Below, in pieces: positions 1 through 7,539 of a stretch of 11,982 nucleotides of DNA. The stretch is from an uncultured Chitinophagaceae bacterium. GTDB taxonomy: Bacteria; Bacteroidota; Bacteroidia; Chitinophagales; Chitinophagaceae. The stretch spans positions 1-11,982 of the forward strand of contig CAMPGG010000084.1 of the NCBI GenBank assembly GCA_946885335.1. Direction: 5' to 3'. A program made the position numbers and the translations under genes. Below the pieces are notes generated by a model. The model searched no databases. It was given only the letters and a program-made list of their open reading frames with translations, and had not been told where the DNA came from. Each line of letters opens with the position of its first letter. The first letter of the stretch is position 1.

Positions 1-1023
1 CATGATGAATTATTTGACCTGATCTCTACGCACCAATTTGATGATTTAATAGGTAAACATATGTTGCACGACCTGGCCACCGGGGAGCAACTTCAAAGTG
101 CCGATCTGCCTCCTCATATCGCCCAGGATATAATCCGGAATATTTACCAGGCAGAAAAGAATACAATTGAAATATTGCCTGTTAAAAAACCCCGTTCAAT
201 CGGTTGGAAATGGATGGCTGCTGCTTCTGTTATTTTTATACTGCTATTCACCACTTATTTTGTTATTACAAACAGACCAGAAAATGAAAATGCACTTTCA
301 ACCATCATTCCGAAGAATGCGGTGATGCAGGAAAATGAAAGTGCATCTGTTCAAAAAATAACCCTTTCCGATGGATCTGTTATATCACTGGCTCCGCAAA
401 GTATCATTCATTTCCCTAAAAATTTTTCTGGTGAAAATCGCGAAGTTTTTTTAGAAGGTGAAGCTTTTTTTGAAGTTGCTAAAAATCCTGAAATGCCTTT
501 CCTCGTTTACTACAATGATGTGGTGACAAAGGTATTAGGTACCAGTTTTACAATCAATACTAACAGAAATACAGGTAATATAGAAGTGTCGGTAAGAACC
601 GGCAAAGTGCAGGTGTATGAAAATCGGAAAAAACAAAAAGGGAAGAGCACAGACATAGCAGTGATACTGACTCCAAATCAAAAAGCTATCTACAATAAAG
701 ACAACCATGTTTTTGAAACAACCCTTGTGGATAATCCTGCACCTGTATTAAATATGGAAATAATTCCAGGAAAAGTAAATGAAATAAACGCATACAGCTT
801 TATATATCAACAGGAAAAATTACAACATGTATTTAAACAGGTAGAAGACATGTATGGAATTGAAATTGTCACCGAGAATGCGGCTATCAATAATTGCTTG
901 TTTACCGGCGATGTTTCAACAAATGATCTGTATACAAAATTGAATATTATATGCCTGACTGTTAATGCGACATATGAAATTAATGGAACCAAAATTCTTA
1001 TAAAAGGAAAAGGTTGTAAATGA
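1..1023 (+). CDS. FecR-family anti-sigma factor (5' partial)
   Basis: Inner-membrane regulator that in FecR systems holds or activates an ECF sigma factor in response to a SusC/FecA-type receptor. The frame is open to the left edge: the 20 codons before the first ATG (61) encode an acidic helix that continues the protein, so that ATG is probably internal and the start lies outside the window. Counting from ATG 61, a cytoplasmic segment (1-48) precedes one membrane helix (about 49-70, MAAASVIFILLFTTYFVI). The periplasmic FecR domain follows at about 90-188 (ITLSDGSVISLAPQS, EGEAFFEVAKNPEMPF, VLGTSFTI). A DUF4974-type C-terminal domain lies at about 245-315 (EKLQHVFKQVEDMYGIEI). Stop is TGA at 1021-1023. 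It stands 176 bp before the STN-bearing susC gene, the expected partner. The cognate sigma factor is inferred to lie upstream. Family assignment is confident; the exact N-terminus is unknown. Confidence 0.93.
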   Translation, partial: HDELFDLISTHQFDDLIGKHMLHDLATGEQLQSADLPPHIAQDIIRNIYQAEKNTIEILPVKKPRSIGWKWMAAASVIFILLFTTYFVITNRPENENALSTIIPKNAVMQENESASVQKITLSDGSVISLAPQSIIHFPKNFSGENREVFLEGEAFFEVAKNPEMPFLVYYNDVVTKVLGTSFTINTNRNTGNIEVSVRTGKVQVYENRKKQKGKSTDIAVILTPNQKAIYNKDNHVFETTLVDNPAPVLNMEIIPGKVNEINAYSFIYQQEKLQHVFKQVEDMYGIEIVTENAAINNCLFTGDVSTNDLYTKLNIICLTVNATYEINGTKILIKGKGCK

Positions 1024-1094
1024 TTAAATAATCTGTAAAAACTGCTATATGAAATTTATAAATAACCCACCATAAGATTCCATGAAGCATAGAT

Positions 1095-1133
1095 AAAAAA
1101 AAGAGCCAGTTGTGGTGCAACACAACCAGCTCT
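1095..1133 (-). terminator. Minus-strand intrinsic terminator opposite susC leader
   Basis: Arms 1102-1114 and 1121-1133 enclose a 6-nt loop (1115-1120). On the minus strand the stem is AGAGCTGGTTGTG pairing with CACAACTGGCTCT: 13 continuous pairs including two adjacent G-U wobbles. It is followed directly by a run of eight U (complement of A 1095-1102). On the + strand the same two positions become C/A mismatches (1107-1108 against 1127-1128), and the right arm is followed by CAAGC rather than a U tract. Stem continuity and U tract both favour function on the minus strand. No minus-strand gene ends here, so it would terminate a non-coding antisense transcript. A + strand leader structure remains possible, split into 5-bp and 6-bp helices. 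Confidence 0.65.
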
Positions 1134-1154
1134 CAAGCTTTTATCAAGCTTTTT
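1133..1154 (+). repeat. Two 11-bp direct repeats in susC leader
   Basis: TCAAGCTTTT occurs at 1133-1142 and again at 1144-1153, an 11-bp period, close to one helical turn. The first copy overlaps the last base of the hairpin's right arm. Each copy contains the palindrome AAGCTT. It could be a protein-binding pair or a chance duplication in A/T-rich DNA. Confidence 0.45.
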
Positions 1155-1192
1155 AGTTTTCGTCCGAAACTGATTCATGAACAAAAACTTTT

Positions 1193-1234
1193 CAAAATTA
1201 TGAAAAATAAGCAACGCCTGGTTGCTGCATTCAA
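1193..1234 (-). promoter_or_regulatory. Possible minus-strand promoter over the susC start
   Basis: Read on the minus strand, 1200-1193 is TAATTTTG, an exact match to the Bacteroidota -7 consensus TAnnTTTG, overlapping the susC ATG. It has no TTG -33 element at normal spacing. An alternative -7 (TATTTTTC, 1209-1202) misses the last base but has TTG at 1234-1232, 22 nt away. Such boxes are common by chance in A/T-rich DNA; the call rests mainly on the terminator about 60-90 bp downstream on the same strand. Confidence 0.2.
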
Positions 1235-4200
1235 GATTGCTATGCGTATTACGTTTATCCAGATAATATTTACCGCTTTATTTGCCTGTTCCCTCTATGC
1301 CGGCGAGGTCAATGGGCAGGGTGTATTGGATAAATCTTTTAACCTGAAGGTTGATAGTGCGCCCTTACATGAAATTCTTTCTGAAATTCAAAGGCAAACC
1401 AGGGTGAAATTCACTTTCAGTTCCAATGCGATCAATGCAAACAGAACCATGAGTATAAATGCCAGGGATAAAAAAATAATCGATTTTTTATCTGACCTGG
1501 ATAAGCTATATAGTATACGGTTTAAAGTACTTGATAATAAGATCGTTTTGTATTCCTCGGCTAAACCAATTATGATCAATCAAAATAGCAAGGAAAAACT
1601 GGATTTATATCCTGAAATAAAAATTACAGGCCATGTCCGAAACCAGGATGGAGAACCGCTTAACAGGGCTACAGTAACTGAAAAAAATACAACTAATGCA
1701 GTAACAACAAATGAAAATGGGTTTTATTCCATAGATGTAAAGAGTGAAAGAAGTATCCTTGTTTTTACCAGTGTTGGTTTTGAAAGCCACGAAGTCCAGG
1801 TGAATGGCGTTTCGGAATTGGATGTGGCTTTAGTCACCGCAAATAAATCTTTAGATGAAATCGTAGTAGTGGGTTATGGTACGCAAAAAAGAAAAGATCT
1901 TACAGGGTCTGTTTCTTCCGTAAATACGAAGGAGTTAAATTCTTTACCTGTTCCAAGTATCGGAGAAGCAATGCAGGGAAGGGCAGCTGGCATGCAGGTG
2001 ATCTCTTCCGGGGCACCAGGTAGTAATGTTGTTTTCCGCATCAGGGGCACAGGTACTATAAATAACAGCGATCCATTAATAGTCATTGATGGCATTCCAA
2101 CGGATATTCCATTAAATACTTTAAGTCCGGATGATATTTCAAATATTGAAATATTGAAAGACGCTTCTGCAGCCGCAATTTATGGGGCAAGGGGTGCAAA
2201 TGGGGTAGTAATCATAACTACTAAAAGAGGCAGTTCTGAAAAAAATAACCTGGAATTCAAAATGTTTTATGGTCAACAGAAAGCGACCAATATGATCCAG
2301 ATGTTGGATGCATCTCAATTTGCAAGCCTGCATAATGAAATGATGTTAAACAATGGTCAAACACAAAATCCGGCATATGCCGATCCATTAAGTTTTGGTA
2401 AAGGCACAGATTGGCTGGATGCATTATTTAATACTGCACCAATTCAAAATTATTCATTGTCATATTCTGGTGGAACACCTAAGTCAAATTATTATGTTTC
2501 GGGAACCATGCTTGATCAAAAGGGAATTGTATTAAATACAAATTATAGGAGATACACCATTCAATTCAATAGCGAATCCAGGTTATTTGATTGGCTGAAG
2601 TTTGGTAACAATCTTACGCTGAGTCATGATGATAAAAAAAGCGGTGCGTATGATATCAGGAATGCTATGGCAGCACTTCCCGGGCAACCCATATACAATC
2701 CAGATGGAACATATAGCGGCCCGGTTGGCCAGGCATCTTGGTATGGTGATATAGCCAACCCGGTAGGTAAAGCAACCATCAATGAAAATAATACCCGTGG
2801 TTATAATGTGCTAGGAAATATTTATACAGAGATCAACATTCTTAAAAACTTAAAGTTTAAATCTACCGGTGGCGTACAAGCGATGTTCTTTGATAACAGG
2901 AGTTGGGCACCAAAGTATGACTGGCAACCCATACCTCAACCCAATAGTTATTTGTTTGAACAATATAATAAAAGTCTTACCTGGTTATGGGATAATTACC
3001 TCACTTATGATAAGTTTTTTAATGCAAAGCATCATCTTACTTTACTTGCAGGCAGCAGTGCACAGAATAACCGGTTTGATTACATGAATGGGTCTATTCA
3101 AAATTTCGCAAGTGACTTCACCCAACAGATTAACAATGGAACCGGGCAGCAAACAATAGGAGGCAGTGCCAGTGAGTGGGCTTTGCTCTCATTTATTGGA
3201 AGGGCAAATTATAGTTTGAATAATAAATATTTATTAACGGCAACTATACGCCGTGATGGTAGCAGCCGGTTTGGAGAAAGCAGTCGGTGGGGTTGGTTCC
3301 CTTCAGGATCCATTGCATGGCGATTATCTGATGAAGAATTTATGAAAGATATTCACTGGTTAAGTGACCTGAAGATCAGGGCTGGTTATGGCATTACAGG
3401 AAACCAGAATATCGGGAACTATTCATTCGCCTCTGTGCTCCAAACCGTGCAATACACATTCAATGGACAAGCTGTTTCTGCCGTTGTTCCATTAGCTATT
3501 CCTAATCCCACAGTTCGATGGGAAGAAGTGGCGCAATCTAACATTGGATTAGATGCGTCATTTTTCAACGGAAGAATTGATCTGACTATTGATGCATATG
3601 TGAAAAATACAAACGATATGCTGGTGCCAATGAGTGTCCCCATTTCTACCGGATATTCGGATATCGTCGTACCAAGCATCAACGCCGGTAAAGTGAGGAA
3701 CAAAGGAATTGAATTAAATATTACAACAGATAATGTGAAAGGACAGTTTGAATGGAATACATCATTCAACATTTCATATAACAGGAATAATGTTGTCAGT
3801 TTAAACGATAGTGTTCCATTATATACGGGTAGCATTGGGCTGAACCAGAATTTATCGATTCAACGTAACGGATTCCCGGTGAGTTCTTTCTATGGTTTCC
3901 TGACTAATGGAATTTTTCAATCGCAAAAAGAGATTGATGATTATGCTGTTCAAGTGCCGGGTGCAGATCCGTATAACCGTACTTCTCCTGGCGATATAAA
4001 ATTCAGAGACCTGAATAATGATGGTCGCATTGATGATGCCGATCGAACATATATAGGCAATCCAAGTCCGCAGTTCATTTTTGCTCTGGGGAACAGTTTT
4101 GCCTGGAAAGGTTTTGACCTCAATATCTTTTTACAGGGTGTAAAGGATAATGACATCTTTAATGCAAACCGCATATACCAGGAAGGTATGTCTGTTGCAC

Positions 4201-4547
4201 AAAATCAAACAATTGCGGTTTTGGATCGATGGACAGGCGCCGGAACCAGTAATCATTTTCCCAGGGCGGTATTTAATGATCCCAATAAAAATTCAAGAGT
4301 ATCTGATAGGTTTATCGAGGATGGTTCATACTTAAGGGTTAAAAATGTAAACTTCGGTTACACTTTACCGGCAGCATTCACTACTAAGGCCAGGATTCAA
4401 TCAGCAAGAATATATATTTCTGCGCAAAACTTGTTCACTTTCACGGACTATTCTGGGTTTGACCCTGAAGTGCCGGCGAGTGGAATTGATTTGAATGTGT
4501 ATCCGGTAACCAGGACCATCAGTGCGGGTATCAGCCTTTTATTTTAA
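1200..4547 (+). CDS. SusC/RagA-type TonB-dependent glycan transporter with STN domain
   Basis: Outer-membrane TonB-dependent channel that imports oligosaccharides with its SusD lid; 1115 aa, typical for the family. I chose ATG 1200 because it begins a clean signal peptide (MKNKQRLVAAFKIAMR, then a hydrophobic run, cleavage near SLYA/GEV at 34-35). The longer in-frame TTG start at 1110 lies inside the leader hairpin and would bury that signal. Domains: STN about 47-118 (the segment that talks to FecR); CarboxypepD_reg-like beta-sandwich about 141-213; TonB-box/SusC signature LDEIVVVGYGTQKRKDLTGS at 218-237; plug to about 345 (AMQGRAAGMQV, DPLIVIDGIP, EILKDASAAAIYGARGANGV); beta-barrel to the end, with a Ca-binding-like DLNNDGRIDDAD loop and a terminal aromatic (SAGISLLF). 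Stop is TAA at 4545-4547. Dextran-derived oligosaccharides are the inferred cargo, from the neighbouring enzymes. Confidence 0.97.
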   Translation: MKNKQRLVAAFKIAMRITFIQIIFTALFACSLYAGEVNGQGVLDKSFNLKVDSAPLHEILSEIQRQTRVKFTFSSNAINANRTMSINARDKKIIDFLSDLDKLYSIRFKVLDNKIVLYSSAKPIMINQNSKEKLDLYPEIKITGHVRNQDGEPLNRATVTEKNTTNAVTTNENGFYSIDVKSERSILVFTSVGFESHEVQVNGVSELDVALVTANKSLDEIVVVGYGTQKRKDLTGSVSSVNTKELNSLPVPSIGEAMQGRAAGMQVISSGAPGSNVVFRIRGTGTINNSDPLIVIDGIPTDIPLNTLSPDDISNIEILKDASAAAIYGARGANGVVIITTKRGSSEKNNLEFKMFYGQQKATNMIQMLDASQFASLHNEMMLNNGQTQNPAYADPLSFGKGTDWLDALFNTAPIQNYSLSYSGGTPKSNYYVSGTMLDQKGIVLNTNYRRYTIQFNSESRLFDWLKFGNNLTLSHDDKKSGAYDIRNAMAALPGQPIYNPDGTYSGPVGQASWYGDIANPVGKATINENNTRGYNVLGNIYTEINILKNLKFKSTGGVQAMFFDNRSWAPKYDWQPIPQPNSYLFEQYNKSLTWLWDNYLTYDKFFNAKHHLTLLAGSSAQNNRFDYMNGSIQNFASDFTQQINNGTGQQTIGGSASEWALLSFIGRANYSLNNKYLLTATIRRDGSSRFGESSRWGWFPSGSIAWRLSDEEFMKDIHWLSDLKIRAGYGITGNQNIGNYSFASVLQTVQYTFNGQAVSAVVPLAIPNPTVRWEEVAQSNIGLDASFFNGRIDLTIDAYVKNTNDMLVPMSVPISTGYSDIVVPSINAGKVRNKGIELNITTDNVKGQFEWNTSFNISYNRNNVVSLNDSVPLYTGSIGLNQNLSIQRNGFPVSSFYGFLTNGIFQSQKEIDDYAVQVPGADPYNRTSPGDIKFRDLNNDGRIDDADRTYIGNPSPQFIFALGNSFAWKGFDLNIFLQGVKDNDIFNANRIYQEGMSVAQNQTIAVLDRWTGAGTSNHFPRAVFNDPNKNSRVSDRFIEDGSYLRVKNVNFGYTLPAAFTTKARIQSARIYISAQNLFTFTDYSGFDPEVPASGIDLNVYPVTRTISAGISLLF

Positions 4548-4579
4548 ATAGATCTGGCAAAAAATTAAAAATTTTTAAA

Positions 4580-6079
4580 ATGAAAATCCTTAAATATATA
4601 ACACTGGTCATACTGGTGATAAGTTTGATCAGTTGTCAAAAATACCTGGATAAAGCGCCGCTGGATAGTATCAATACAGCCAATTTTTTTAAAACCGAAG
4701 CCGATGCGGTAGCCGCGATTAATGGTGCATATCAACCCTTGCAGTGGCCCAAGCTTTATAATCTCAGGATCTGGTCCACAGACATATGGGCTGGTAATTC
4801 TGTAGTTGGTGCAGGTGGTGGAACGGATGGCATAGAAACACAGGACATTGCCAATTTTGTAACGGCTACGGACAACGCTGCAGCACTGGATATCTGGCGG
4901 GGACCTGCACCGGGAATTCTTCGTGCAAACCTGGTTTTAAAAAATGTTCCGGGCATGGATATAACACCTGCTGTTAAAGACAGGATACTGGGAGAAGCTT
5001 ATTTTTTACGGGCACATTATTATTTTATATTGGTTAGATTTTTTGGCGATGTGCCTTTGATCACCGAACCCCAAACTCCGGAAGATGATCTGCGTCCTGC
5101 ACGCACATCAAAAGATAAAGTTTATGAATTAATCATCAATGATCTGAATGCCGCAATCAATTTATTACCTGCGCATACATCCTATTCCGGATCTAATATC
5201 GGCAGAGCTAGTAAAGGTTCTGCCATTGGTATGCTGGCAAAGGTGTACCTGACATTAGGTAATTATGAAAAAACGGTTTTACTCTGTCAACAGGTTTCTG
5301 CTTTGGGTTATCAGCTAAATGCAAACTATGCAGATAATTTCAGCCCGTCTTCTAAAAATTCACCTGAAAGTTTATTTGAAGTTCAATATGCAGGTAAAAC
5401 AAGCTTTAGTTTTTGGAATAATGAAAACCAGGCAAGTTGGGTAAGCACTTTTACCGGTCCAAGAAATTCCAATTTTGTTGCAGGCGGTTATGGATGGAAC
5501 CAACCCCTCCAGGAATTTATGGATGAATACGAGGCAGGAGATAACAGAAAGGATCAAACGATTTTATATGTTGGCGGTCCTTCCTTTGATGGGCAGGAAT
5601 ACCAGGCATCCTATTCCACTACGGGTTTTAACCTGCGTAAATTTCTAGTTCCCAAATCAGTATCACCTGATTATGATACCAATCCAGCCAACTGGCCGGT
5701 TCTTCGGTATAGTGATGTATTACTCATGGAAGCAGAAGCTTTGTGTGAGTTAAATCAACTTGGTGAAGCACAGGCAGTAGCTACTTCAATCAATGCAGGT
5801 GGCCCGCTAAACCGTGTCAGAAAAAGGGCAGGCCTGCCAGATTTACAAGGCTTATCTCAAACTGCATTGCGAGAGGCAATCAGGAAAGAAAGAAGAATGG
5901 AATTGGCATTTGAAGGCAGTAGGTGGTTTGACCTGATCCGGTATGACAATGGGCAGTATGCTGCTTCATTTTTTCATGGCATTGGTAAAACAAATTTTAC
6001 GGCCAAACATCTTTTACTGCCTATTCCTCAAAAGGAGATCGATGCCAACCCAAATCTGACACAGAATCCAGGTTACTAA
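4580..6079 (+). CDS. SusD/RagB-type surface glycan-binding lipoprotein
   Basis: Surface lipoprotein that caps the SusC barrel and captures glycan; 499 aa, normal family length. The N-terminus is a lipoprotein signal with lipobox LISC (acylated Cys19), followed by the family start QKYLDKAPLDSI. Family hallmarks include GPAPGILRANLVL at 108-120 and GEAYFLRAHYYFILVRFFGD at 138-157 in the TPR-like helices. A KERRMELAFEGSRWFDLIRY stretch runs to about 455, and the protein ends LLPIPQKEIDANPNLTQNPGY. No strong K-(D/E)2 surface-export signal follows Cys19. It begins 32 bp after susC with an A/T-rich, Shine-Dalgarno-free start, and is certainly co-transcribed. SusD proteins bind the polymer that the locus degrades; alpha-1,6-glucan is inferred here. 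Confidence 0.97.
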   Translation: MKILKYITLVILVISLISCQKYLDKAPLDSINTANFFKTEADAVAAINGAYQPLQWPKLYNLRIWSTDIWAGNSVVGAGGGTDGIETQDIANFVTATDNAAALDIWRGPAPGILRANLVLKNVPGMDITPAVKDRILGEAYFLRAHYYFILVRFFGDVPLITEPQTPEDDLRPARTSKDKVYELIINDLNAAINLLPAHTSYSGSNIGRASKGSAIGMLAKVYLTLGNYEKTVLLCQQVSALGYQLNANYADNFSPSSKNSPESLFEVQYAGKTSFSFWNNENQASWVSTFTGPRNSNFVAGGYGWNQPLQEFMDEYEAGDNRKDQTILYVGGPSFDGQEYQASYSTTGFNLRKFLVPKSVSPDYDTNPANWPVLRYSDVLLMEAEALCELNQLGEAQAVATSINAGGPLNRVRKRAGLPDLQGLSQTALREAIRKERRMELAFEGSRWFDLIRYDNGQYAASFFHGIGKTNFTAKHLLLPIPQKEIDANPNLTQNPGY

Positions 6080-6096
6080 AAAATTAAATCATTGTT

Positions 6097-7533
6097 ATGA
6101 TAAGTATAAATCAGGTGTTATGCTGTTTGATCAGCATCTCATTATTATTTGGATGTAAAAAACAAGATTATGCAGAACTGAATAAAGGAAATAATCCGTT
6201 ATCCATTTCTGCCGATAAATCAACGATCATATTAAACCAACGCGAAGATGCTAATGATGCATTGAACTTTGTTTGGACCACAGGAACCAATATGGGCACA
6301 GGATCTTCTATTTCTTACCAGCTTAAAATAGATAAGCAGGGCAACAGTTTTAATACTGCCATCGTAGAAGACATGGAGAATGCTTTATCAAAAAAATATC
6401 TGGTAGGTGAATTAAATAATTTGTTATTAACTCAATGGGGTGCCACGCCGGGAACAGAAATAAACCTGGAAGCAAGGGTCGTAGCTAGAGTTGCTAATGA
6501 TGCGGCTCCTATGGATTCCTCTGCCATCATCAATATCAGTGTAACACCGTATGATCCTGTATCCAATACATTGTATATTATTGGAGATGCGGCACCTAAT
6601 GGATGGAATGCCGGTGCTGCAACAGAATTAACTTCTCTTGGAGCGGGTAAATTTTCATGGGAAGGAAACTTGAATTCCGGGGAATTAAAATTTATTACTA
6701 CACTGGGTTCATTCCTGCCTTCTTATAACAAAGGAGTAAATAACACAACATTGGTTTACAGGTCAACTGACAGTGACCCGGACGATAAGTTTAATATTTC
6801 CACACCGGGTCTCTATACAATTACTATTGACTTACTGGATATGACCGTAGAAATTGAAGCAGCCACAACACCACAATTTACCCGGTTATGGATGTTGGGT
6901 GATGCTACACCTACAGGGTGGAATATTGATTCTCCGACTGAAATGAGGGTCGATTCTTCAAATTTATTTGTGTTTACCTATAATGGATTATTAACGGCAG
7001 GTGAATTTAAGATTCCAACAACAACCGGAAATTTTAGTACTGCTTATTATATGCCGTTAGTCAATCAGCAACCGATTGATGAGACCGGTGTTCAACTCGT
7101 TCCTGTTGGTGGTCCGGATAATAAGTGGAAAATCAATACACCGGGTGCTTATAAAATTAAATTGAATACACAGACGATGACCATGGAGATAAAACCATTT
7201 ACCCCATTCCCTGCAATTTGGATGGTGGGTGATGCAACACCTGTGGGTTGGAATATTGATAGTCCTCACCCGATGACTCCAGATCCTTCAGATCCAAATG
7301 TATTTACATATACTGGTCCAATGGCAGTAGGTGAATTCAAACTTCCAGTGGAAACGGGTAATTGGGGTGGTGATTTCTTTATGCCTGTATTGAATGCATC
7401 CGGTCCTGGCAGTACGCAAATGAAATTTGTGCCCGGTGGTAACCCGGATAATAAATGGAAAATTTCAGTAGCAGGGGAGTATAAAATCACTATCAATCAA
7501 CTTTACGAAACAATCTCAATCCAAAAATTATAA
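6097..7533 (+). CDS. SusE/SusF-like lipoprotein with three glycan-binding modules
   Basis: Predicted surface glycan-binding lipoprotein, 478 aa. The signal ends in lipobox LLFGC (Cys20). Residues about 33-150 resemble the SusE N-terminal Ig-like domain (LSISADKSTIILNQR, LNFVW). Three tandem SusE/SusF-type modules follow, at about 159-254, 264-366 and 374-478. Each opens with a (I/M/V)GDA(A/T)P.GWN motif, continues with GE(L/F)K, and ends with a pattern like DNKWKI...Y.I..N. Modules 2 and 3 are very alike; module 1 is more divergent (DDKFNI for DNKWKI). SusE itself has two binding modules and SusF three, so this protein combines a SusE-like N-domain with a SusF-like module count. It lies 17 bp after the susD gene and 6 bp before the GH66 gene. 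Ligand specificity (dextran rather than starch) is inferred from the enzymes. Confidence 0.92.
   Translation: MISINQVLCCLISISLLFGCKKQDYAELNKGNNPLSISADKSTIILNQREDANDALNFVWTTGTNMGTGSSISYQLKIDKQGNSFNTAIVEDMENALSKKYLVGELNNLLLTQWGATPGTEINLEARVVARVANDAAPMDSSAIINISVTPYDPVSNTLYIIGDAAPNGWNAGAATELTSLGAGKFSWEGNLNSGELKFITTLGSFLPSYNKGVNNTTLVYRSTDSDPDDKFNISTPGLYTITIDLLDMTVEIEAATTPQFTRLWMLGDATPTGWNIDSPTEMRVDSSNLFVFTYNGLLTAGEFKIPTTTGNFSTAYYMPLVNQQPIDETGVQLVPVGGPDNKWKINTPGAYKIKLNTQTMTMEIKPFTPFPAIWMVGDATPVGWNIDSPHPMTPDPSDPNVFTYTGPMAVGEFKLPVETGNWGGDFFMPVLNASGPGSTQMKFVPGGNPDNKWKISVAGEYKITINQLYETISIQKL
6571..7530 (+). repeat. Three tandem binding-module repeats within SusE-like gene
   Basis: Modules start at about 6571, 6886 and 7216. 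The second and third are offset by 330 bp (110 codons), and resemblance is visible in DNA as well as protein. For example, GGTGATGCTACACCTACAGG at 6899 matches GGTGATGCAACACCTGTGGG at 7229, both followed by a shared GGAATATTGAT. This suggests a more recent duplication of modules 2 and 3 than of module 1. Confidence 0.8.
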
Positions 7534-7539
7534 CCAGGT

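Larger units (their letters stand above)
1095..1190 (-). ncRNA. Candidate antisense RNA to the susC leader
   Basis: Inferred from the minus-strand terminator, which needs a transcript to terminate. If transcription began near the susC start codon, the RNA would be about 90-105 nt and complementary to most of the susC 5' leader, right up to the translation start. Cis-encoded antisense RNAs opposite susC leaders that repress PUL expression are known from Bacteroides (DonS type), notably at ECF-sigma/anti-sigma regulated loci, which is the arrangement here. The 5' end is a guess and no expression evidence is available. Confidence 0.35.
1024..1199 (+). promoter_or_regulatory. fecR-susC intergenic region and susC leader
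   Basis: This 176-bp gap separates the regulator from the transporter operon and should hold the operon promoter, most likely ECF-sigma dependent. The first part (1024-1094) is A/T-rich and I could not identify a promoter in it with confidence; no good + strand TAnnTTTG box is present. The second part holds a long hairpin (1102-1133) with a flanking A8 run, a pair of 11-bp direct repeats (1133-1154), and a weak GTTTTCG/CGAAAC inverted repeat (1157-1170). The sequence just before the susC ATG is A/T-rich without a Shine-Dalgarno motif, as is usual in Bacteroidota. Confidence 0.5.

Noticed and set aside
61..63. ATG as the true fecR start
   Set aside because: The frame is open to position 1 with plausible acidic FecR N-terminal sequence, so the gene most likely begins left of the window.
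1064..1090. AAC-containing element before susC as an ECF -35/-10 promoter
   Set aside because: Only a three-base match with no convincing -10 partner; ECF promoter consensus for this group is not known well enough to call it.
1110..1199. TTG start giving a 30-residue longer SusC
   Set aside because: The extension lies in the hairpin and leader, has no family resemblance, and would place the signal peptide 30 residues inside the protein. ATG 1200 begins a normal signal sequence.
3419..3835. 138-codon minus-strand open frame inside susC
   Set aside because: Antisense shadow of a strongly conserved barrel region; its translation has no domain features and no promoter or terminator is evident.
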